Under the pieces are notes generated by a model. That model saw only the letters and a program-made list of their open reading frames with translations. It did no database searches and was not told the DNA's origin. This document shows positions 43,309-52,074 of a DNA stretch of 64,000 nucleotides, in pieces. This DNA comes from Blastococcus sp. CT_GayMR20. Lineage in GTDB: Bacteria > Actinomycetota > Actinomycetes > Mycobacteriales > Geodermatophilaceae. How positions within the stretch are numbered: position 1 is the stretch's first letter; the number at the start of each line of letters is the position of its first letter. A program made the translations under genes and the position numbers. The DNA lies in the NCBI RefSeq assembly GCF_004570345.1, contig NZ_SPQM01000003.1, positions 46,529 through 110,528 of the forward strand, written 5' to 3'.

Positions 43309-43976
43309 GCCGGTGGCCGGACGCGGCCGCACGGGCTGCGCTGCGCGGCTATCGGGCGGCGCCCCCCGGCGACCGCGTGCACGTCGCCGTCCGCTGGTTC
43401 AGCTGCCCGTTCCCTCCGGTCGTCGAGGCCCTCCCGTCCCAGGGCCGGGTGCTCGAGGTCGGCTGCGGGCACGGGTTGTTCAGCGCCTACCTGGCCCAGC
43501 GGCGGACGGGGCTGCACGTGCACGGGGTGGACATCGACGAGGAGAAGATCGCCGTCGCCGCGAAGTCCGAATTCCCCGCAGGGGGCCGGCTCGACTTCGC
43601 CGTCGCGGACTCCGGCTCGGTCCCGTCGGGGCCGTGGGACGCCGTCGTCCTGGTGGACGTGCTCTACCTGCTCGACGAGGCGGCCCAGCGGGCCCTGCTG
43701 AAGTCCTGTGCGTCGGTACTGGCGCCGGGCGGGGTGCTGGTGATCAAGGACATGGCCACCCGGCCGCGCTGGAAGGCCCGGTGGAACGCCGCGCAGGAAG
43801 CGCTCTCGGTGCGGGTCCTCAAGATCACCGAGGGCTCGCCGGAGTTCGGATTCGTCGACCCCGACGAGCGGGCCCGCTGGCTCGTCTCGGCCGGGCTCCA
43901 GCGCGTTCGCGCCCGGCGACTGGACCGCGGCCGGGTGCATCCGCACCACCTCCTCGTCGGCGAGGCGCCCCGATGA
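43305..43976 (+). CDS. SAM-dependent methyltransferase (class I)
   Basis: 223 aa; GTG overlaps the previous stop. SAM-binding motif I VLEVGCGHGLFSAYL (about 49-63), motif II GVDIDEEKI, motif IV DAVVLVDVLYLLD. The target may be a sugar hydroxyl or the lipid carrier; nothing in the sequence decides it. Start at GTG 43305 rather than earlier, because upstream sequence shadows the deacetylase. Confidence 0.85.
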   Translation: MSRWPDAAARAALRGYRAAPPGDRVHVAVRWFSCPFPPVVEALPSQGRVLEVGCGHGLFSAYLAQRRTGLHVHGVDIDEEKIAVAAKSEFPAGGRLDFAVADSGSVPSGPWDAVVLVDVLYLLDEAAQRALLKSCASVLAPGGVLVIKDMATRPRWKARWNAAQEALSVRVLKITEGSPEFGFVDPDERARWLVSAGLQRVRARRLDRGRVHPHHLLVGEAPR

Positions 43977-44938
43977 CCGCGCCCGTGCCGGTCGCGGTCA
44001 CCGGTGGTGCCGGGTTCATCGGGGGGCACGTGACCGAGGCCTTGGCCGCGGCCGGGCACCGGGTGCTCGTCGTCGACGACCTGTCGACCGGCTCGGCCGG
44101 GAATCTCGACGCCGTCGCGGGCGACGTCGACCTGCTGGAGGCCGACGTCGCCGGACCGGAGCTCGGGCCGGCGTTGCAGGCCGCCGGGATCCAGGTCGTC
44201 TGCCATCTGGCCGCGGCGATCGACGTCCGCGCCTCGGTCGCCGACCCGGTCCAGGACGCGCAGGCGAACGTCGTCGGCACGGTCGCCGTGCTGCAGGCGG
44301 CGTGCGTGGCGGGGGCCCGGAAGGTGGTCTTCGCGTCCTCAGGTGGCTCGATCTACGGATCGGTCACGCCGCCGCCCGTCCCGGAGTCTGCCGTGATCGC
44401 CCCGGAGTCGCCGTACGCCGCGAGCAAGGCGGCCGCCGAGCTGTGGCTGCAGACGTTCCAGCGGCTGCACGGCCTGCGGTGGACGGCGCTGGCGCTGGCC
44501 AACGTGTACGGCCCGCGCCAGGACCCGGCTGGGGAGGCCGGCGTGATCTCGCTCTTCGGCGCGCGCATGCTGGCCGGCCTGCCCACGACGATCTACGGCG
44601 ACGGCAGCCAGACCCGGGACTTCGTCTACGTCAAGGACGTCGCCGACGCGTTCCTGGCGGCCTGCGAGCTCCCGGTGGACGGGGTGCGGCTCAACATCGG
44701 CACGGGCGTCGAGACGTCGGTCCGGCAGCTGCACAGCGAGCTGGCCGAGCTCTGCGATGCGCGTGACGAGTTCGTGACCGAGCCCGCCCGAGCCGGCGAG
44801 CTGCACCGCTCGGCCCTGGACGCCTCGCGGGCGCGGCGGCTCCTGCAGTGGGAGCCGCGCACCGGACTTCGGACGGGGCTGGCCGAGACGGTGGCGTGGC
44901 TGCGCGGTGACCTCACACCCGCTCCCCAGGGCGGCTAA
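43973..44938 (+). CDS. NAD-dependent sugar-nucleotide epimerase (GalE-like)
   Basis: 321 aa extended SDR. NAD motif VTGGAGFIGGHV (9-20), catalytic YAASK (about 146-150) with SSGGSIYG before it, and the substrate segment DGSQTRDFVYVKDVADAF, as in UDP-glucose/UDP-GlcNAc 4-epimerases. In this operon it could supply UDP-GalNAc or another activated sugar to the GT2 enzyme. ATG overlaps the methyltransferase stop; last gene of the five. Confidence 0.9.
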   Translation: MTAPVPVAVTGGAGFIGGHVTEALAAAGHRVLVVDDLSTGSAGNLDAVAGDVDLLEADVAGPELGPALQAAGIQVVCHLAAAIDVRASVADPVQDAQANVVGTVAVLQAACVAGARKVVFASSGGSIYGSVTPPPVPESAVIAPESPYAASKAAAELWLQTFQRLHGLRWTALALANVYGPRQDPAGEAGVISLFGARMLAGLPTTIYGDGSQTRDFVYVKDVADAFLAACELPVDGVRLNIGTGVETSVRQLHSELAELCDARDEFVTEPARAGELHRSALDASRARRLLQWEPRTGLRTGLAETVAWLRGDLTPAPQGG

Positions 44939-45013
44939 TGCGTTGACGCGCCGTCCCGCACCCGGCCACGCTGCCGGCAGTCGGAGCGCCACGGCGCGGG
45001 ACGAGGCGGTCTC

Positions 45014-46363
45014 ATGCGAGTCGCGATCATCGGAGCCGGCCCGGCCGGCCTGTTCGTCGGCAGTGCCCTGGCCCTGCGCGGCCACGAGGTGGTCGCGGTG
45101 GACCGCGACAGCCGCCCGCCGCCGGGGCACTGGGCGCGGCCCGGCGTCATGCAGTTCCACCACGCACACGGCTTCCGGCCGCAGGTCGGGCTGGCGCTGA
45201 AGCGGGAGTGGCCGCAGGCCCTCGACGCCTGGCTCGCCGCCGGCGCCGAGCCGATCGAGTTCGACGTGCCCGGCATGGGCCTGGTCCGGGCCGGGCACCG
45301 GTCGCGCCGCGACACCTTCGAACGGGCGCTCCGGACGGCTGCGGAGAGGGTGCCCGGCCTGACGATCGGCAAGGGGCACGTGGACGACGTCGTCTCGTCG
45401 GCCGGCCGGGTGCGCGGCATCGTCGTCGACGGCTCCCCGGTCGCGGCGGACCTGGTCGTGGATGCGTCCGGACGCTCGGGTCACAGCGTCGACGCGCTGC
45501 GAGCGCCCGCGTCCCTCGGCGGCCCGTGCGGCATGGCGTACGTCGACCGGCAGTACCGCCTGCTCGAGGGCGCGGAGCCGGGCCCGATGTCGAACCCGCT
45601 GGCCTGGCAGGGCGACTTCGACGGCTACCAGGTGCTGGTCTTCCTGCACGAGCAGGGGCACTTCTCCGTGGTCCTGGTCCGGCCCACCGCCGACGCCGCC
45701 CTCAAGGACCTGCGGCACCGGGCCGCCTTCGAGGCCGCCTGCCGGGCCATCCCCGGCCTGGCCGCGTGGACGGACCCCGAGCGTGCGGTGCCCGTGACCG
45801 ACGTCCTCCCGGGCGGTCCGCTGCGCAACACCTACCGGGGGCAGCGCGGGCGCGACGGCCGGCCCTGCATCCCCGGGCTCGTCAGCGTCGGCGACGCGGT
45901 CGCGACGACCACGCCCATCTTCGGCCGGGGGGTGGCCACGACCTTCGTCCAGGCGCTCCAGCTGTTGTCCCTCCTCGACGGCGAGCCGGACCCGGCCCTG
46001 GTGGGGGAGCCCTTCGACGCCTGGTGCGGGGACAACATGCTGCCGTGGGTCGCCGACCACGTGGAGATGGACCGGGACGTCGTCCGTCGGTGGGAGGGCG
46101 GCGACGTGGACCTCACCCGGCGGCTGCCGTCGGACCTGATCCTGGCCGCTGCCCGACGGGACCCCCGGATCGGGCCGGCCACCGGCGGCTACTTCTCGAT
46201 GCTCGAGCTGCCGGCGTGCCTGGATCCCGTCGAGCCACTCGCCCGTGCGGTCTACGAGACCGGATGGCGGCCGGAGTTCACCCCCGGACCGACCCGTGGG
46301 GAGCTCCGGGACGTCGTCGCCGGAGCCCTCCGGAAGGACGAGCGGACCGCGAGCCGCGCCTGA
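45014..46363 (+). CDS. FAD-dependent monooxygenase/reductase-like protein
   Basis: 449 aa. N-terminal Rossmann FAD motif VAIIGAGPAGLFVGSALALR (3-22) and the second FAD motif VSVGDAVATTTPIFGRGVA (about 291-309) of the PHBH/geranylgeranyl-reductase fold. No clear hydroxylase-specific residues, so either hydroxylase or reductase activity is possible. It starts 75 bp after the epimerase on the same strand, so it could be read through from the glycan operon, perhaps to reduce a polyprenyl chain; that is speculative. Confidence 0.8.
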   Translation: MRVAIIGAGPAGLFVGSALALRGHEVVAVDRDSRPPPGHWARPGVMQFHHAHGFRPQVGLALKREWPQALDAWLAAGAEPIEFDVPGMGLVRAGHRSRRDTFERALRTAAERVPGLTIGKGHVDDVVSSAGRVRGIVVDGSPVAADLVVDASGRSGHSVDALRAPASLGGPCGMAYVDRQYRLLEGAEPGPMSNPLAWQGDFDGYQVLVFLHEQGHFSVVLVRPTADAALKDLRHRAAFEAACRAIPGLAAWTDPERAVPVTDVLPGGPLRNTYRGQRGRDGRPCIPGLVSVGDAVATTTPIFGRGVATTFVQALQLLSLLDGEPDPALVGEPFDAWCGDNMLPWVADHVEMDRDVVRRWEGGDVDLTRRLPSDLILAAARRDPRIGPATGGYFSMLELPACLDPVEPLARAVYETGWRPEFTPGPTRGELRDVVAGALRKDERTASRA

Positions 46364-46441
46364 CGTGCGTCGGACGGGGGGTTCCCTGGCTCTCCGGAGC
46401 GTCCAGCGCGGCGGGTGATGCGTCCGCCGCTCCGACGTCGG

Positions 46442-47005
46442 TCAGACGATCTCCTGCGGGGCCTGCCGCCACGGGGCGAGGACTGCGTCCGGGTCGCTGT
46501 ACTCGCTGGGCAGGTCGTCGGTCATCGCGAGGACGGCGCCCATGCGGCCGTACCCGACGAACGTCGCCACCTGGAAGCAGAGCTCCATGACCTCCTGGGT
46601 CGTGAAGTGGTCGTACAGGGTCGCGAACATCTCGTCGGTGATCGACAGGTGGTCGGTCGCGAACGCGTCCGCGAACGCGATCGCTGCCTTCTCGGCCGGC
46701 GTCAGATCCTCGGACTCCTGCGGCTTCTCCAGCGAGCACACCAGGCCCTCGGTCAGACCGCCGTCCAGGCCGTCGGTGTACCGGATGGACATGCAGGAGC
46801 GGCACTGGTTGTGGAAGGACACCCGGAGACGCACGAGCTCCACCAGCCTGGGTGGCAGCGTCCCGTTCGCGCGGAGCGCCTTCATGTACGTGAGGTAGGG
46901 GCCCACGATGCCCGGCGCCTGCGCGTAGACCTGCTGCCGCAGCGGAGCGTCGGCGCCGACCAGGGGCGAGTACTGCTCGGCTGGAGCGGGCGGAACGCGG
47001 GACAT
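46442..47005 (-). CDS. Carboxymuconolactone decarboxylase/AhpD-like protein
   Basis: 187 aa from ATG 47005, chosen because GGAGG ends 5 nt upstream; an ATG at 47017 is less well placed. The AhpD-fold core ELVRLRVSFHNQCRSCMSIR (about 62-81) contains the CxxC redox pair of peroxidase-like members. Probably an alkylhydroperoxidase-type or gamma-carboxymuconolactone-decarboxylase-like enzyme. Divergent from tetR with a palindromic operator between them. Confidence 0.87.
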   Translation of the reverse strand: MSRVPPAPAEQYSPLVGADAPLRQQVYAQAPGIVGPYLTYMKALRANGTLPPRLVELVRLRVSFHNQCRSCMSIRYTDGLDGGLTEGLVCSLEKPQESEDLTPAEKAAIAFADAFATDHLSITDEMFATLYDHFTTQEVMELCFQVATFVGYGRMGAVLAMTDDLPSEYSDPDAVLAPWRQAPQEIV

Positions 47006-47073
47006 CGCGGCCTCCATGGGTTCGGGGATGCGGCCAGTATTGGGTTCCGCCGGGACGTCGCGCAAGACGTTAA

Positions 47074-47091
47074 GCGGAATTAAGATTCCGC
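47074..47091. promoter_or_regulatory. Palindromic TetR-type operator
   Basis: GCGGAAT (47074-47080), TAAG, ATTCCGC (47085-47091): perfect 7-bp arms, 18 bp in total, in an AT-rich patch between the divergent AhpD-like and tetR genes. Size and place fit a TetR dimer site that controls both directions. Confidence 0.7.
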
Positions 47092-47122
47092 ATAAGGTTG
47101 GCGTGTCCAGGAGGGGCCGGTC

Positions 47123-47791
47123 ATGGAGGACGTCGGCAGTGACGGCGGGAAAAGCGCGCCCGTCCGGCGGCGCGCGGTCCGGCGCGAAGCCGTCGAGAAC
47201 CGCGCACGGTTGCTCCAGGCCGCTCGCGAGGTGTTCGCCCAGCGGGGACCGGACGCACGGGTCGAGGAGATCGCGCAGGCAGCCGGCGTCGGGATGGGCA
47301 CCTTCTACCGGAACTTCACCACCAGGCAGGCGCTCGTCGACGAGCTCGTGGCCGACGTCCGCCATCGCCTGCTCGAGCTCGCCCGGCGGGCACGGGGCGC
47401 CCAGGACGGCACCGGGCTCGAACGACTGCTCCGCGACGCCGGGCGGGCGCAGGCGCGCGACCCCGGCTACATGCAGTTCCTGTGGAGCCGGTCCACGGTG
47501 GAACAGGCTGCGGTCGACGAGTTCCTCGTCCTGCTCGCCGACCTGCTCGCCGACGCGCAGGAGGCCGGCCGGATCCGCCCGGACCTCGCGGCCACTGACG
47601 TGTGGATGACGCTCTGGTCCCTGCGCGGCATCCTCGAGATGACCCGGACGGCGGCACCTCGCGCCTGGCAGCGCCACGTCGACCTGATGATCGCCGGTCT
47701 CCGAGCCCGCCCGGACGGCGATGTCGGACTGACGACGAGACCGATGACCGTCACCCAGGCGCGCCGCTGCATCCAGGAGGCCAGCCATTAG
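47123..47791 (+). CDS. TetR-family transcriptional regulator
   Basis: 222 aa. HTH in the N-terminal domain: NRARLLQAAREVFAQRG, VEEIAQAAGVGMGTFYRNF (about 46-66), with the usual helix 3 pattern. The C-terminal ligand domain is unspecific, with a 25-residue basic tail. It most likely represses the AhpD-like gene and its own transcript (tetR plus ethD gene) through the palindrome 32 bp upstream. The TAG stop overlaps the start region of the next gene. Confidence 0.9.
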   Translation: MEDVGSDGGKSAPVRRRAVRREAVENRARLLQAAREVFAQRGPDARVEEIAQAAGVGMGTFYRNFTTRQALVDELVADVRHRLLELARRARGAQDGTGLERLLRDAGRAQARDPGYMQFLWSRSTVEQAAVDEFLVLLADLLADAQEAGRIRPDLAATDVWMTLWSLRGILEMTRTAAPRAWQRHVDLMIAGLRARPDGDVGLTTRPMTVTQARRCIQEASH

Positions 47792-48494
47792 CAGCCACAT
47801 CGACGGCCCGGTCAAGGTCTACGCGTTGATGGTGAGGAGGGACGGCCTCACCGACGAGCAGTTCCACGCCCACTGGCGCGAGCCGCACGGCCGGCTCGCG
47901 ATGCGGGTCCGCGACATCCGGCGCTACGTGCAGGACCACACGTTCGGGGCAGCGCCCGACGTGGCCGGCTGGCCGCACACTCGTTACGACGGTCTGCCCG
48001 CTGTCTGGTTCGACAGCCTGGCCGATGCCCGGGCACTGCACACCAACCCCGACTTCCGGGAATCCCACGCGGACGAGACGAACCTCGTCGACCGCGACCG
48101 CCTGGCCTGGCTGTACTGCACCGAGCACGTCGTCCTCGCCGGTCCGCCGATGGCGACCGGCGACCCGGAGGGCTGGAAGCTGACGCTGCTTATCGGCCGG
48201 CGCGCCGACACACCGCGGGGAGAGTTCGACGCCGCGATCCACGCCGCGACCGCACTCGGCTCGACCTCGCTGCCGGCGGTCCGGCGAGCCACGTACGCCC
48301 TACCCCGTCCCGACGACGCCGGCTCGCCCCGGTTCGACGCCGTCGTCGAGTTCCTGTTCCCCGGTCGGGCCGAGCTGGAGGTCGCGACGGCGTCACCGGC
48401 GGCGGGAACGGTCCTGGACGGGCTGACCCCGGTGGCGGAGCCGGCCGCATCGGAACTCGCCTGGACGTACGAGGAACGCTGGCTGTGGCCCTGA
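47787..48494 (+). CDS. EthD-domain protein, probable ATT start
   Basis: Two EthD-like (dimeric alpha/beta barrel) domains: VKVYALMVRRDGLTDEQFHA with HWREPHG in the first half, GWKLTLLIGRR...GEFDAAI in the second. The first usual start codons (TTG 47826, ATG 47829) fall inside the first strand KVYALMV, which the fold needs. Reading upstream in frame gives no stop and no ATG, GTG or TTG, but an ATT at 47787 follows a perfect AGGAGG with 6-nt spacing and overlaps the tetR stop. I therefore favour initiation at ATT (235 aa). EthD-type proteins often work with cytochrome P450 or are catabolic isomerases; function unknown. Confidence 0.7.
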   Translation: MSSHIDGPVKVYALMVRRDGLTDEQFHAHWREPHGRLAMRVRDIRRYVQDHTFGAAPDVAGWPHTRYDGLPAVWFDSLADARALHTNPDFRESHADETNLVDRDRLAWLYCTEHVVLAGPPMATGDPEGWKLTLLIGRRADTPRGEFDAAIHAATALGSTSLPAVRRATYALPRPDDAGSPRFDAVVEFLFPGRAELEVATASPAAGTVLDGLTPVAEPAASELAWTYEERWLWP

Positions 48495-48714
48495 GGGGCG
48501 CGGACGGACGTCTTGTCCCGCCTCGCCCGCGGAGAGGACCCTTCCGGCGGGGTGACCTGTCCACGAGGGGCGAAGCGATGGACGTCGGAGATCCCGGGGG
48601 ACACCGGCTCGACGGTGCAGGCCATCGCGGTGGCCGGCCGGCTCCGCGACCCGGACGGGATGCAGTGGGGCAGGTGCTCCGCACCGCGCTGACGGCGTGC
48701 GAGAGGGGATCGCG
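48495..48714. other. Gene-free gap before SRPBCC gene
   Basis: 220 bp with no convincing gene; a plus-strand frame through it has no RBS and no family sequence. Confidence 0.4.
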
Positions 48715-49161
48715 ATGGCGAAGGACGTCGACGTCCTGACCGAGACGGTGATCCGGCGTCCGGTCCGCGAGGTGTCCGCGTACGCGGCCGACCCCACGAA
48801 CGCGCCCGAGTGGTACGTCAACATCGCCTCGGTCGAGTGGGAGACGCCGCCACCGGTCGCCGTCGGTTCCCGCATGGCGTTCGTGGCGCGCTTCCTCGGC
48901 CGCCGGCTGGCCTACACGTACGAGGTGACCGAGCTCGTCCCCGGTGAGCGGCTCGTGATGCGCACCGCGCAGGGTCCCTTCCCGATGGAGACCACCTACA
49001 CGTGGCAGGCACTGGACGACGGGGCGACCCGCATGACGCTGCGGAACCGCGGCCGTCCCAGCGGGTTCGCCGCCGTGGCCGGCCCGGTCATGGCCGCGGC
49101 GATGCGCCGGGCCAACCAGCAGGACCTGGCGAGGCTGCGCTCGCTGCTCGAGCAGGGGTGA
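48715..49161 (+). CDS. SRPBCC-fold protein
   Basis: 148 aa from ATG 48715 (RBS GAGAGGGGATC). Polyketide cyclase/START-like fold: VIRRPVREVSAYAADPTNAPEW at the N-terminus, GSRMAFVARFLGRRLAYTYEVTELVPGERLVMRT in mid-sequence (quoted in parts), and a C-terminal amphipathic helix. Binds a hydrophobic ligand; role unknown. Confidence 0.83.
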   Translation: MAKDVDVLTETVIRRPVREVSAYAADPTNAPEWYVNIASVEWETPPPVAVGSRMAFVARFLGRRLAYTYEVTELVPGERLVMRTAQGPFPMETTYTWQALDDGATRMTLRNRGRPSGFAAVAGPVMAAAMRRANQQDLARLRSLLEQG

Positions 49162-49225
49162 GTCGTCGTCCCCCGGCCGGGGGACCGGCCGGGCACCATC
49201 CCGGCTGCTCCGCGATCATGAGCCG

Positions 49226-50746
49226 GTGACCAGTCCGGACGACCCCGAGACGGTCCGCGACGACGGCGCCTGGACCTACTGGGCGCCGTCCGGTCGCGGG
49301 GCCGTGCCGGCCATCGTGCTGCTGGTCATCGTGGCGAACCTGGTCGGGGTGGCCACCGTCGTCCTCCTGCTGATCGGCGTGGACGACGGCGCCGGGGACA
49401 CCGGCCGGGGTCCGGTGCTGCTCGCCGCGGCGATCTACCTCGCGGTCGCCTTCCCCGTGGGCACCGTCGCCGGCCTCCGGCGGCAGCGGGTCACCAACCG
49501 CTGGCTCATGGAGGGGCGACGCCCGACCGGGGACGAGGCCGCGCACGCCCTGCGGCTGCCGGTCGACACCGCCCTGATCGCCGGCTCCATCTGGCTGGTC
49601 GGCGCCGTCCTCGTCGGACCTGTCACCGCCGCGTCCTTCCCCGATCCGCTCGTGGGCCTGCGCACGAGCGTGGCGACGCTGCTGGGCGGCATGGCCACGG
49701 CCGGGGTCACGTACCTCCTCGTCGCGCGGGCGGCCCGGTCGGTCACCGCCATCGCCCTCGCCGCCCACCCGCCCGCGGGCGCCCTGACCCTCGGCGTGCG
49801 CCCCCGCCTGCTGCTCACCTGGGGGCTCACCAGCGGGGTCCCGATGCTCGGCGTCGTCCTGCTGTACCTGGACCCCAGCAATCCGCAAGGACCGGGGAAG
49901 GGGGCGGTGGTCTTCCTGGTCGTGGTCGCGCTGCTGGTCGGCGGGCTCGCGACCGTGCTCACCGCCCGGGCCGTCGGGCAGCCGCTGCGCGACCTGCGCC
50001 AGGCGGTGCAGCGGGTGGGCCACGGCGACTACCGGGTGAGCGTGGTGGTGGACGACGCCGGCGAGATCGGCCTCCTGCAGGAGGGCGTCAACACCATGGC
50101 CGCCGGACTGGCCGAGCGCGAGCGGATGCGGGACCTGTTCGGCCGCCACGTCGGGACGACGGTGGCGCAGCGGGCACTGGACACCGGCGTCTCCCTGGGT
50201 GGGGAGGAACGCACGGTCGCGGCGCTGTTCGTCGACATCGCCGGTTCGACGTCACTGGTCCGGCGCACCGGTCCGGCGGAGATGGTGGGCCTCCTCAACC
50301 GCTTCTTCGAGATCGTCGTCGAGACCATGACCGACGGCGGCGGGCTGGTGAACAAGTTCGAGGGCGATGCGGCCCTCTGCGTCTTCGGCGCCCCCACCGA
50401 CCACCCCGACCCGGCCGGGGCCGCCCTCGCGGCGGCCCGCCGGATCTGCGACGCCGTCCGCAGCGCGGGCGAGGTCGACGTCGGCGTCGGGGTCGCCTGC
50501 GGCCGGGTCTGGGCCGGGCAGGTCGGCGCGGCCAGCCGCCTCGAGTACACGGTCATCGGCGACCCGGTGAACGAGGCGGCGCGGCTCACCGAGCTGGCGA
50601 AGGACCACCCCGGCCGGGCGGTGGCGAGCGAGGCCACCGTGCTGGCCGCGGCCGACGGCGAACGCGCGCACTGGCAGCCCGGCGCGCAGGTCGAGCTCCG
50701 CGGCCGCGACGAGACGACGACGACCTGGGTGCGCCGCGACGTCTAG
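49226..50746 (+). CDS. Membrane adenylate/guanylate cyclase with HAMP domain
   Basis: 506 aa. Six membrane helices in the first 240 residues, HAMP linker (AVGQPLRDLRQAVQRVGHGD, about 249-268), then a class III cyclase domain (about 310-500) with VAALFVDIAGSTSLVRRTG (metal-binding Asp, first), GLVNKFEGDAALCVFG (second metal Asp and substrate Lys) and TVIGDPVNEAARL. Residue pattern favours ATP as substrate. Converges on the patatin gene with a 4-bp stop overlap. Confidence 0.9.
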   Translation: MTSPDDPETVRDDGAWTYWAPSGRGAVPAIVLLVIVANLVGVATVVLLLIGVDDGAGDTGRGPVLLAAAIYLAVAFPVGTVAGLRRQRVTNRWLMEGRRPTGDEAAHALRLPVDTALIAGSIWLVGAVLVGPVTAASFPDPLVGLRTSVATLLGGMATAGVTYLLVARAARSVTAIALAAHPPAGALTLGVRPRLLLTWGLTSGVPMLGVVLLYLDPSNPQGPGKGAVVFLVVVALLVGGLATVLTARAVGQPLRDLRQAVQRVGHGDYRVSVVVDDAGEIGLLQEGVNTMAAGLAERERMRDLFGRHVGTTVAQRALDTGVSLGGEERTVAALFVDIAGSTSLVRRTGPAEMVGLLNRFFEIVVETMTDGGGLVNKFEGDAALCVFGAPTDHPDPAGAALAAARRICDAVRSAGEVDVGVGVACGRVWAGQVGAASRLEYTVIGDPVNEAARLTELAKDHPGRAVASEATVLAAADGERAHWQPGAQVELRGRDETTTTWVRRDV

Positions 50747-51699
50747 GCCCGGCGTCCGAGGAAGTCCCGGGCCGTCTGCTCGCCCTGCTCGATGAGGCGG
50801 CGGCGCTCCTCCGGCCCGATGCCGAACTCGGTGATGGCGGTGCCCGCCGTGTCCACGGTCATCGTCCGTTCCCGGACACCCGGCCGGTCCAGGTGCGTCT
50901 GGTCACGGCCGACCAGGGCGGTCGCCACGACCTGCTCCAGCAGCCGCACCGCAGGCAGCATCGGGACCCCGAAGAACGGGACCAGGTCGCCGAGCCCCGC
51001 GGGGAGGTCTGGGAGCAGCCGGACCCCGAACGTCGGCCACCGCGGCGGGCGGCCGTCGGTGCGGTCGAAGATCTCGATCGCGAAGTTGGAGAGCACCCCG
51101 CCGTCGACGATCGTGGCGACGTCCCCCGTGTCGGCGTTGCGCAGCGTGCAGGGCCGGAAGAAGAACGGGATGGACAGCGACATCCGGACGGCGTCGGCGA
51201 CCAGCTGCTCGTCGGGATCGAGGCCGAAGCGCGGATAGTCCCAGGGCAGCCGCAGCAGCCGGCCGTTCGTGACGTCGGTGGCCGTCACCACCAGGCGGTA
51301 GCGGTGGTCGGCCGGGTCGGCTCCCGGATCCTCGCGCCGCAGGTCGCCGAAGGTGCGCACGCCGAGGTCCTCCAGTTCGCGCAGGAGCCAGTCCCGGACC
51401 CAGTCACCCGCGTAGGCGCCCCGGCGCGCCACCAGCGAGAAACCCTCGCTGAGCAGGGGTAACGGCACCTGCCGATCGGGGATCCGCCGCAGGTCCAGGC
51501 GTCCGAGGACCTCCCGGAACGTCGCGGAGTCGGTGCCGGTGGCGGCGAACGCGGCGGCCACCGCGCCGACCGAGGTGCCGGCGACCCGCGGGAACGTCCA
51601 GCCCGCGTCGAGCAGCCCCATGACCACACCCGCGGTGCCCAGCCCCTTGACCCCGCCACCCTCCAGCACCAGGTCGGCCCGGCGATCGGGGTGCGTCAT
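50743..51699 (-). CDS. Patatin-like phospholipase
   Basis: 318 aa. Oxyanion hole VLEGGGVKGLG (11-21), nucleophile GTSVGA (Ser 43), and catalytic Asp in VDGGVLSNF (about 197-205) give the Ser-Asp dyad of patatins. No signal peptide, so cytoplasmic or membrane-associated. It would release fatty acids from phospholipids. One of two patatins flanking the peroxidase gene. Confidence 0.88.
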   Translation of the reverse strand: MTHPDRRADLVLEGGGVKGLGTAGVVMGLLDAGWTFPRVAGTSVGAVAAAFAATGTDSATFREVLGRLDLRRIPDRQVPLPLLSEGFSLVARRGAYAGDWVRDWLLRELEDLGVRTFGDLRREDPGADPADHRYRLVVTATDVTNGRLLRLPWDYPRFGLDPDEQLVADAVRMSLSIPFFFRPCTLRNADTGDVATIVDGGVLSNFAIEIFDRTDGRPPRWPTFGVRLLPDLPAGLGDLVPFFGVPMLPAVRLLEQVVATALVGRDQTHLDRPGVRERTMTVDTAGTAITEFGIGPEERRRLIEQGEQTARDFLGRRA

Positions 51700-52074
51700 C
51701 GCATCGGTCCCTGTTCCGTGTCGGTGGTGCCGGACCCCCGCGCATGTGGTCGAGCAGCGTCCGCCGAAGCCCTGGGGCCGTCAAGGGTCCGCCGGCCCCG
51801 CGGACCGCTCCTGCCGCGTGTCGCGGGTTCGCCCCGCGCGTCGGGTCCGGCGCGGGCGACGATGGGGCAAACCCTTGTGATCTCGGGAGCCCGGGAGGAA
51901 CCTGTGCGCCGCCGGGGGCAGACCCGGTGCGCCATCCACCCAGGGGGAATCCGGCCCGGTCCCTGTCGGAACCGGGATGCGCGCGACGCCAGATCCCTGT
52001 TCCGCGCCGCGTGCGTTCCCGCGTGCCCTCCTCCGACGAGTTCGTCCGGTGCGAGCCGGGCGGGGAGGACCGGA
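51700..52074. other. Intergenic region upstream of DUF4267-like gene
   Basis: 375 bp. No gene seen. GC- and CpG-rich with several short inverted repeats (CCGGCCCGG, CCGGCCCCGCGGACCGC), no clear promoter box. It is the divergent control region of the patatin and the downstream pair of genes. Confidence 0.4.
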
